Part shown: in pieces, positions 39,773 to 46,393 of the stretch
How the letters are laid out: each line of letters begins with the position of its first letter
Position numbering within the stretch: the first letter of the stretch is position 1
Origin: Chloroflexota bacterium
GTDB taxonomy: Bacteria; Chloroflexota; Anaerolineae; DUEN01
NCBI GenBank assembly: GCA_013152435.1
Contig: JAADGJ010000082.1
Coordinates: forward strand, 1-46,393
Direction: 5' to 3'
DNA length: 46,393 nt
Made by a program: the position numbers and the translations under genes
Notes under the pieces: model-generated
What the model was told of the DNA's origin: nothing
The model's database searches: none
Seen by the model: only the letters and a program-made list of their open reading frames with translations

Positions 39773-42700
39773 GTGGCTCATCGGGTGTCTTCACGAGGGA
39801 GATCGGCCCGGCAGGTCGTCGGCCTGGTCGTCCTGGCGGGATTGTTGCTGGCGATCGCCTTTGTGAATTGGCGATCTCGCCCTGCGCCCCCTCCACCGGC
39901 CGTCCGTTTGCCGGGTTATGCGGATATCGGCGTAAACGTCGCCCTGGAACAGTATGATCCGGACGCCCTGCCCCTTGTCCTGGACCGCTTGCAGTCCGCG
40001 GGGATCTCCTGGCTGCGTCAGCGCTTCCCCTGGGATCAGATCGAGCCCTCTCTGGGACGGTTTCAGTGGGAGACCTGGGACCGCATCATTGAGGCCGCCT
40101 CCGCTCGGGGATTCCGCCTCATCGCCGTGCTGGATCGTTCCCCCGCCTGGGCCAGAAGCCCGGTGGACGCCGAGAACCCCTTCGCCCCTCCGCATGAGCG
40201 TGCGGATTACGGCCGCTTCGTCGCCGCATTTGTGGACCGCTATCGGGACCGCGTCGACGTCTATCAGATCTGGGATGAGCCGAACATCGCCCCGCATTGG
40301 GGCGCGCGCGCCATCGATCCGGTGGAGTATCTGGGATTGCTACGGGAGGGATACTACCAGGTCAAGGCGCGTGACCCCGACGCGTGGGTGGTGTTGGCCG
40401 CCCTGGCCCCTAACGACGAGCCGGGGGGCGCCAACCTGAGCGATCTGACCTTCCTGGACCGGATCTATGCCCTGGGGGGGAGCGCCTGGTTCGATGCAGT
40501 GGCGGCCGAGCCATACGGGTTCGACGCTCCTCCCGACGGCGACGAGGGCTTCGGACGCGCTCGGGCGCTGCGGGCCATCATGGAGCGCCATGGCGATCGA
40601 TCGACGCCCTTGTGGGCCGTCGCGTTCGGGTGGAATGCGTTGCCTGCTGGCTGGCGGGGACGTCCTTCCATTTGGGGACAGGTGGACGAGGCCACACAGG
40701 CGGCCTACCTGCGACAGGCGGTGATGCGAGCCCGTCGGGAGTGGCCCTGGATGGGGCCCATGCTATGGGCTACGTTGCAGCCGCCCGTCCCCGAGGACGA
40801 TCCGTGGTGGGGATTCGCCCTGTGGGAGCCCGATGGCTCGTCGCGGGCGGCGTGGGATGCGTTGGCGGAGGTGTCGGGGCCGCCCGAACGGGTGGGGCTG
40901 GGCACGCATCGGCCGGACCATCCGGCGCTGCGTTACCAGGGGGAATGGCGCGTGACCCCCATGGCGGCGGATATCGGCCGGACGGGTGATCGGCTGGTGA
41001 TCCCCTTCTGGGGGCGGGGGATCGCACTGCAGGTGCGGCGTGGCCCGTATTGGGCTTACCTGACGGTGGAGATCGATGGGCAACCCGCTCCCGAGTTGCC
41101 TCGCGATCCCCAGGGACGGGCCTACCTGGTCCTCTATGGCCCGGAGCCGCGTTCGGAGGTCGTGAACCTGGCCGTGGACCTGCCCCTGGGGGAGCACCAG
41201 GCGGTGATTGAGGCCACCGGCGGCTGGGGCCAGTGGGCGTTGGAGCGGGTGATCGTACAAGGGCAGGCGCCGCCTGCCTGGGCGTGGATTCGGCATATCC
41301 TGGGCGTGCTGTCGATCCTGCTGGGGATCGCGTTGCTTCGATCGTGGCGATGGGAGGATGCCCGGGCCACATGGGCCGCCTTGAGGGCGCTGTCCGAGCG
41401 CCTGGACACGTGGGCACGCCGTGTGCCGAACCACGTGCAGATGGCCCTCGTTGTATCCCTGGGAGCCCTCGTGGCGCTGGCGCCCATCGGCCCTGTGCGT
41501 TTGGCGGCCTTTCTGGCTCTGGCCGCCGCCCTGTGGTTTCGGCCGGATTTGCTCCCGCTCCTGGTGATGTTGTACCTCCCCTTCTATCTGCGGCCGTTGG
41601 TTCTGGCCGGGCGGGCGTTTCGCGCGCCGGAGCTGGTCGTGTGGTTGGGCCTGGCGATCCTGTTGGGGCGTTGGCTGGTGGGGTGGGCGGCTGGGCGTTC
41701 TCCCCAGCGTCCCTCTGGTGGCCCGTTTGATGTCTTGATCGCAGCTTTCGTGTTCGTCGCCGCTCTGGCGACGTTGGCCGCGCAGGAGCGGGGCGTGGCG
41801 TTACGCGAGCTGCGGGTCGTCATCGTTGAGGCGGCGCTGTTCTATTGGATTCTGACCCGAGGGCCTGCCGTGGTGGGTCGCCGCTTTTCCCCGTGGCTCA
41901 CCGTGGACGCGTTCGTCCTCGGCGCGATGCTGGTCAGCCTGATCGGCGTCGGGCAGTATGTGACCGGGGCTGGTGTGATCACGGCTGAGGGCGTGTGGCG
42001 AGTGCGGGCCCTATACGGCTCACCGAACAACCTGGCGTTGTACCTGGACCGGGCCATCCCGGTGATGCTGGGCGTGGCGGCGTTCGGGCGAGATCGGCGG
42101 CGCTGGCTGTACGGGACGGCCGCGATCCCCTCCCTCGCCGCCTGCTTCCTGACCTTCAGCAAAGGGGCTTTGCTGCTAGGCGTGCCCGCGGCGCTGGTCG
42201 TGATCGCCGGCCTCGGCGTGTGGATGGCTCGACGGTCGGGGCGGATCTGGCGACGCCCGGTGTGGATCGCCTTGTCCGTGTTGGTCATCATGGGGGTGGC
42301 GCTGGTGCCCTTTTTGCATACGGAACGGTTCGCCCGCTCGTTGGACTTTCAGAGTGGCACCGGCTTCTTTCGGTTGCGGCTATGGCAGAGCGCTTGGCGG
42401 ATGGCGCTGGACCACCCCTGGTTGGGGGTGGGGCCGGACAACTTCCTCTATCAATATCGCAACCGGTACGTGTTGCCGGATGCCTGGGCGGAGTTGAACC
42501 TGTCTCACCCGCACAATATTGTGTTGGACCTGTGGACGCGCTTGGGGATCCCGGGATTGGCGGTGGGGCTCGCCCTGTTCGGTCAGGCGGCCGTGGTGTC
42601 GTTACGGCTGTTGCGGCAGTGCTCCGCCGACGAGCGGGCGTTGGTGGTGGGGTTGCTGGCCAGCCTGGCGGCCACGGTGGCGCATGGCCTGATCGATAAC

Positions 42701-42790
42701 TCGATCTTCCTGGTGGATTTGAGCTTTGTGTGGATGATGACCCTGGGGCTGCTGGCCGGGCTGTGGCGCGAACGGTCGATGGCCTCTTGA
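39773..42790 (+). CDS. Glycosidase-like domain fused to O-antigen ligase (Wzy_C)
   Basis: A 1005-aa membrane protein with two parts. After an N-terminal anchor (about 14-32), residues 50-370 form a GH39/GH5-like barrel with IWDEPNI (acid/base candidate E169). At the usual nucleophile site TEFGW it has AVAFGW (A284), so hydrolysis is unlikely. A beta-sandwich (about 385-495) follows. The C-terminal half has about twelve helices and the O-antigen-ligase loop ([52 protein letters not shown]). The ligase part should transfer a lipid-linked glycan; the dead barrel may bind the glycan. GTG start at 39773 with AGGAAGGGGG upstream. The epimerase gene starts 21 nt later. Confidence 0.85.
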   Translation: MAHRVSSRGRSARQVVGLVVLAGLLLAIAFVNWRSRPAPPPPAVRLPGYADIGVNVALEQYDPDALPLVLDRLQSAGISWLRQRFPWDQIEPSLGRFQWETWDRIIEAASARGFRLIAVLDRSPAWARSPVDAENPFAPPHERADYGRFVAAFVDRYRDRVDVYQIWDEPNIAPHWGARAIDPVEYLGLLREGYYQVKARDPDAWVVLAALAPNDEPGGANLSDLTFLDRIYALGGSAWFDAVAAEPYGFDAPPDGDEGFGRARALRAIMERHGDRSTPLWAVAFGWNALPAGWRGRPSIWGQVDEATQAAYLRQAVMRARREWPWMGPMLWATLQPPVPEDDPWWGFALWEPDGSSRAAWDALAEVSGPPERVGLGTHRPDHPALRYQGEWRVTPMAADIGRTGDRLVIPFWGRGIALQVRRGPYWAYLTVEIDGQPAPELPRDPQGRAYLVLYGPEPRSEVVNLAVDLPLGEHQAVIEATGGWGQWALERVIVQGQAPPAWAWIRHILGVLSILLGIALLRSWRWEDARATWAALRALSERLDTWARRVPNHVQMALVVSLGALVALAPIGPVRLAAFLALAAALWFRPDLLPLLVMLYLPFYLRPLVLAGRAFRAPELVVWLGLAILLGRWLVGWAAGRSPQRPSGGPFDVLIAAFVFVAALATLAAQERGVALRELRVVIVEAALFYWILTRGPAVVGRRFSPWLTVDAFVLGAMLVSLIGVGQYVTGAGVITAEGVWRVRALYGSPNNLALYLDRAIPVMLGVAAFGRDRRRWLYGTAAIPSLAACFLTFSKGALLLGVPAALVVIAGLGVWMARRSGRIWRRPVWIALSVLVIMGVALVPFLHTERFARSLDFQSGTGFFRLRLWQSAWRMALDHPWLGVGPDNFLYQYRNRYVLPDAWAELNLSHPHNIVLDLWTRLGIPGLAVGLALFGQAAVVSLRLLRQCSADERALVVGLLASLAATVAHGLIDNSIFLVDLSFVWMMTLGLLAGLWRERSMAS

Positions 42791-42811
42791 GCAATTCGTG
42801 AGGAGGAAGGT

Positions 42812-43750
42812 ATGCGGATCCTGGTGACGGGCGGAGCTGGGTTCATCGGCTCACACCTATGCGATCGACTGCTGGCCGATGGGCATTCGGTCATCGCGAT
42901 GGATAATCTGATCACCGGCAACACGGACAACATCGCCCACCTGGTGGGGCGGGATGATTTCCTCTTCATCAAGCACGATGTGACGAACTACATCTACATC
43001 GATGGGCCGGTGGATGCCGTATTGCACTTCGCCTCTCCGGCCAGCCCTATCGATTACATGCAGTTGCCGATTCAGACGTTGAAGGTGGGCGCGCTGGGGA
43101 CCCACAAGGCGTTGGGGCTGGCTCGCGCCAAGGGGGCCCGTTTCCTGTTGGCGTCCACCTCTGAGGTGTATGGCGATCCGTTGGTCCATCCGCAGCCGGA
43201 GACCTATTGGGGCAACGTGAACCCCATCGGCCCGCGCGGCGTGTACGATGAGGCCAAGCGCTTCGCCGAGGCCATGGCCATGGCGTATCATCGGGTGCAC
43301 GGTGTGGAGACTCGCATCGTGCGCATCTTCAACACGTACGGCCCCCGGATGCGGCTGGACGACGGCCGGGTGGTGCCCAACTTCATCGGTCAGGCGCTGC
43401 GCGGTCAGCCTTTGACCGTGTATGGCGATGGTTCACAGACCCGCTCCTTCTGTTACGTGGATGATCTGGTGGAGGGGATCGTGCGGCTGTTGCACTCCGA
43501 TGAAGTGGAGCCGGTGAACCTGGGCAATCCGCAGGAGATGAGCATCCTGGATTTCGCTCAGCTGATCAACCGGATGACCGGCAATGAGGCGGGGATCGTC
43601 TTCAAACCTCTGCCCAAGGACGATCCACGCGTGCGGCGACCGGATATCACCAAGGCCCGACGGGTGCTGGGGTGGGAGCCTCAGATCTCCCTGGAGGAGG
43701 GGCTGGCGCGCACCATCGAATACTTTCGGGCGAAGGTGTCCGCCGGTTGA
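42812..43750 (+). CDS. UDP-glucuronate decarboxylase-type NAD-dependent epimerase
   Basis: A 312-aa extended short-chain dehydrogenase making UDP-xylose or a similar nucleotide sugar. The NAD loop GGAGFIG is at 7-13, the TSEVYGDP motif at 116-123 carries E118 (the UXS-type acidic residue), and Y145-K149 (YDEAK) form the catalytic pair. [11 protein letters not shown] and [13 protein letters not shown] match the UXS branch closely. ATG at 42812 with AGGAGGAAGG upstream. It would supply a sugar donor for the glycan ligated by the preceding protein. Confidence 0.92.
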   Translation: MRILVTGGAGFIGSHLCDRLLADGHSVIAMDNLITGNTDNIAHLVGRDDFLFIKHDVTNYIYIDGPVDAVLHFASPASPIDYMQLPIQTLKVGALGTHKALGLARAKGARFLLASTSEVYGDPLVHPQPETYWGNVNPIGPRGVYDEAKRFAEAMAMAYHRVHGVETRIVRIFNTYGPRMRLDDGRVVPNFIGQALRGQPLTVYGDGSQTRSFCYVDDLVEGIVRLLHSDEVEPVNLGNPQEMSILDFAQLINRMTGNEAGIVFKPLPKDDPRVRRPDITKARRVLGWEPQISLEEGLARTIEYFRAKVSAG

Positions 43751-43868
43751 CCTTCCTCGGCGAGGACGTGGTTACGAGTCGGGATGACCGGAGGCGCTCT
43801 ACTGGTCTGTGAGAGCCGTCCTGCGCCGTCGCCTGTGGCGGCGCCAAGCTGTCAGGGGGGAGGTATCG

Positions 43869-46286
43869 ATGGAGAGCCCAGTATACAAGGATGCGACGCG
43901 ACCGATTCCCGAGCGCGTGGAGGGTCTCCTCCGGCGGATGACGCTGGAGGAGAAGGTGGCCCAGTTGGGGGCTCATTGGTCTTATGCCTTCATCGGGTCA
44001 AAGGTGCCCGATCCGGAGAAGATGAGGCGACTGATCGGGCGGGGAATCGGACAGATCACCCGGGTGGGAGGCGCGCTCAACGTATCTCCGGAGCGGTCTG
44101 CCCGGATCGCCAACGAGATCCAGCGCTTCCTGGTGGAGGAGACGCGTTTGGGGATTCCGGCCCTTATCCATGAGGAGTGCCTGGCCGGTTATATGGCACG
44201 GGGCGCCACTGTCTTCCCGCAGATCATCGGTCTGGCGGCCACCTGGGATCCAGGCCTGGTCGAGCGCATGGCGACCGTGATCCGAGAGCAGATGCTGGCC
44301 GTGGGGGGACGGCAGGGGTTGTCGCCGGTGCTGGATGTCGCCCGTGACCCGCGGTGGGGGCGCACCGAGGAGACGTATGGCGAGGACCCGTATCTGGTGT
44401 CACGCATGGGGAGCGCCTACGTGAGGGGATTGCAGGGCGATGACCTGCGGGCGGGCGTCATCGCGACGGGGAAGCACTTCGTGGGGTATAGCGCCTCCGA
44501 GGGCGGCATGAACTGGGCGCCCGCGCATATCCCGCCGCGTGAGCTGTACGAGGTGTTCGCCCGTCCCTTTGAAGCGGCGATTCGCACGGCCGGGTTGGCC
44601 TCCATCATGAACGCTTACAACGAGCTGGACGGCGTGCCCTGTGGCGCCTCTCGGGAGATCCTCACCGATCTGCTGCGAGATCGGCTTGGGTTCCGAGGGC
44701 TTGTCGTGTCCGACTACCGGACCATTCCCACCCTGGCCGACTACCACCATCTCACGGTCGATATCCGGGAAGCGGCCGCCCAGGCGCTGGAGGCGGGCTT
44801 GGATGTGGAGCTACCCGAGGTGGAGGGGTACGGTGAGCCGCTGCTGGAGGCGATTCGTGGGGGCAGGATCGGCGAGGAGATGTTGGACCTGGCCGTCCGC
44901 CGTGTGTTGGAGGCCAAATTCCGGCTGGGCCTCTTCGAGAATCCTTATGCGGATGTGGACCGGATTCCGGAGGTATATGGCCGACCCGAGCACGAGCGGC
45001 TGGCCCAGGAGATCGCGGTCAAGTCGATCGTCCTCCTTAAGAATGAGGATCGATTGTTGCCGCTGAGCAAGGGCTTGAAGACGATCGCCGTCATCGGCCC
45101 CAATGCGGATAGCGTGCGCAATCTGTTCGGCGATTACGCCTATCCCACGCATATCGAGCGGCTCATAGAGAAGGTGCAGGAGGGTGATGAGAGCGCTTTC
45201 CCCATCACCGATGCGGTGGCGCGTCGCGGCCTGGAGGAGATGTTCCGGGATCTGGTGGGGGATGAGAACTCGGAGTCCTTCATCCGGCATACGTACGGCG
45301 CCAAGAGCGTGTTGGAGGCCATTCGGGAGACCGTTGGGGATGGCACCGAGGTGTTGTATGCTCGTGGATGTGGGGTGATGGATGCGTCCACAGAGGGCTT
45401 TGCCGAGGCGGTCGAGATCGCTCGGAGGGCGGATGTGGCCATCCTGATCCTGGGTGGGCGATCGGGGTTGGATGTGAAGTCCACCAGCGGTGAGGCGCGT
45501 GACCGGACAGATCTGGGGCTGCCGGGCGTGCAGCAGCCGTTGTTGGAGGCGGTGTGCGCGACGGGGACGCCGGTCGTGCTCGTATTGGTGGATGGCCGGC
45601 CGCTGGCCATCCGGTGGGCGGCCGAGCATGTCCCGGCCATCCTGCACGCCTGGGTGCCGGGGCAAGGCGGTGGGATTGCCGTGGCCCGGGTGTTGTTCGG
45701 CGATGCCGTCCCCGGAGGAAAGCTGCCCATCTCGGTCCCCCGCAGCGTGGGACAGGTCCCGGTCTATCACTACCACAAGCCGTCCGGTGGGCAGTCCCGC
45801 TGGCTGGGGGACTACGTGGAGGAGAGCTCGAAGCCGCTGTTCCCCTTCGGCTTTGGCCTGAGCTACACGGAGTTCGAGTACAGCGATCTGCGCCTGAGCC
45901 GCGCGCGGGTGGATAGTCGGGGGAGCATCGATATCTCCGTGCGCGTGCGGAATGTGGGAAGTTTCGCCGGCGACGAGGTCGTGCAGCTATACGTGCGTGA
46001 TCGAGAGGCGGATGTCACCCGGCCCGTCCAGGAGTTGGTGGGCTTCCATCGAGTCCACCTGAGGCCGGGGGAGGGCTGTACGGTGACCTTCACTTTGTAC
46101 ATGAGCCAGCTGGCCTTCCTCAACCGGGCCATGCAGCTGGTCGTGGAGCCCGGGAACGTCGATGTGATGGTGGGGAACTCTTCCGAGGACATCCGGCTGC
46201 GAGGTGAATTTGAGATCATCGGCGATCGGGTGGAGGTGGGCGGTGATCGGGCCTTCTTCTCCGACGTCCGGGTAACCGCTGGATGA
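43869..46286 (+). CDS. GH3 family glycoside hydrolase
   Basis: An 805-aa exo-acting beta-glycosidase. A GH3 barrel (about 20-370) carries the nucleophile D282 in GLVVSDYRTIP and the substrate loop GKHFVGYS. An alpha/beta sandwich domain (about 400-650, KSIVLLKNEDRLLPL and TSGEARDRTDLGLPG) and a C-terminal fibronectin-III-like domain (about 690-780) follow. It resembles beta-glucosidase/beta-xylosidase members; the exact sugar is not clear. No signal peptide is seen, so it is probably cytosolic. The frame extends upstream, but the ATG at 43869 with GGGGGAGGT is preferred. It lies 118 nt after the epimerase gene, probably in the same unit. Confidence 0.93.
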   Translation: MESPVYKDATRPIPERVEGLLRRMTLEEKVAQLGAHWSYAFIGSKVPDPEKMRRLIGRGIGQITRVGGALNVSPERSARIANEIQRFLVEETRLGIPALIHEECLAGYMARGATVFPQIIGLAATWDPGLVERMATVIREQMLAVGGRQGLSPVLDVARDPRWGRTEETYGEDPYLVSRMGSAYVRGLQGDDLRAGVIATGKHFVGYSASEGGMNWAPAHIPPRELYEVFARPFEAAIRTAGLASIMNAYNELDGVPCGASREILTDLLRDRLGFRGLVVSDYRTIPTLADYHHLTVDIREAAAQALEAGLDVELPEVEGYGEPLLEAIRGGRIGEEMLDLAVRRVLEAKFRLGLFENPYADVDRIPEVYGRPEHERLAQEIAVKSIVLLKNEDRLLPLSKGLKTIAVIGPNADSVRNLFGDYAYPTHIERLIEKVQEGDESAFPITDAVARRGLEEMFRDLVGDENSESFIRHTYGAKSVLEAIRETVGDGTEVLYARGCGVMDASTEGFAEAVEIARRADVAILILGGRSGLDVKSTSGEARDRTDLGLPGVQQPLLEAVCATGTPVVLVLVDGRPLAIRWAAEHVPAILHAWVPGQGGGIAVARVLFGDAVPGGKLPISVPRSVGQVPVYHYHKPSGGQSRWLGDYVEESSKPLFPFGFGLSYTEFEYSDLRLSRARVDSRGSIDISVRVRNVGSFAGDEVVQLYVRDREADVTRPVQELVGFHRVHLRPGEGCTVTFTLYMSQLAFLNRAMQLVVEPGNVDVMVGNSSEDIRLRGEFEIIGDRVEVGGDRAFFSDVRVTAG

Positions 46287-46325
46287 CCTCGGATGAAACG
46301 GCCCGGCACGTGTGATGTGATGTAT

Positions 46326-46393
46326 CTTTGAGAGAGTGTCTGAGAAATGCCGTTGCTTCTGCTGTGGGGAGGCCCGGAGGGGCTCCGCCCCTC
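46326..46393 (+). repeat. Left end (copy E) of the structured intergenic repeat, cut by the window
   Basis: The left end CTTTGAGAGAGTGTCTGAGA, then AATGCCGTTGCTTCTGC, matches copy A. Stem 1 (GAGGGGC-tcc-GCCCCTC, 46377-46393) closes at the last base of the window. The rest of the element lies outside. Confidence 0.8.

Noticed and set aside
1-46393. CRISPR arrays, tRNA/rRNA genes, prophage or transposase genes
   Set aside because: No regularly spaced direct repeats with unique spacers, no cloverleaf sequence and no transposase, integrase or phage structural genes were found by eye.

Overview
This high-GC window looks like a chromosome segment of a Chloroflexota bacterium, probably Anaerolineae or a relative. 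That placement is inferred from several traits: a SARP-type regulator fused to NTPase and TPR parts, a CTC-type ribosomal protein L25 with an acidic tail, an archaeal/fungal-like P3A proton ATPase, GTAGGGG-type intergenic palindromes, a secreted repeat protein with Thr/Pro linkers ending in YLPLILR, and a short YLLRCWQEE-type protein. No rRNA, tRNA, CRISPR array, phage or transposase gene was seen.

Layout. (1) 163-9458, all minus strand: a membrane/stress-flavoured block of glgX, a divergent Nramp-like transporter, a PrsW-family protease, an acidic 104-aa protein, a P3A H+-ATPase, a double PRC-barrel protein, a HEAT-repeat protein, a small Cys4 protein and a small two-helix membrane protein. 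Two upstream regions here carry CTTAAG boxes spaced 10-11 bp. (2) 9905-12057: an OmpR-type response regulator and its histidine kinase, a candidate reader of those boxes. (3) 12354-17734: a membrane-embedded spermidine-synthase-like protein, an aldo/keto reductase, a nitroreductase, a PfkB sugar kinase and inorganic pyrophosphatase. (4) 17903-23611: the rod-shape operon mreB-mreC-mreD-mrdA-rodA, divergent from (5) 23827-29655: tilS, an RlmI-like methyltransferase, a Nudix hydrolase and a PD-(D/E)XK-like protein with overlapping ends, then hpt and a LysM/M23 peptidase. (6) 29798-33661: rplY and a 1004-aa SARP regulator. (7) 34053-36869: a small conserved-looking protein and a secreted protein with fourteen propeller-like repeats. 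(8) 37232-39265: a DHDPS/NAL-family lyase and a BNR sialidase-like protein. (9) 39773-46286: a glycosidase-like/O-antigen-ligase fusion, a UDP-glucuronate decarboxylase-type epimerase and a GH3 glycosidase, i.e. surface polysaccharide building and sugar trimming.

The most unusual feature is non-coding. A family of about 240-270 bp intergenic elements recurs at both window ends and at four internal sites. Copies have inverted-repeat ends and a fixed series of up to four stem-loops. Paired base changes between copies preserve the stems, so structure appears to be under selection. No copy encodes a transposase. Promoters read by eye repeatedly use an extended -10 of the form TGGTATAAT. The tilS copy of this signal lies only 6 nt before the ATG, which predicts a leaderless mRNA.
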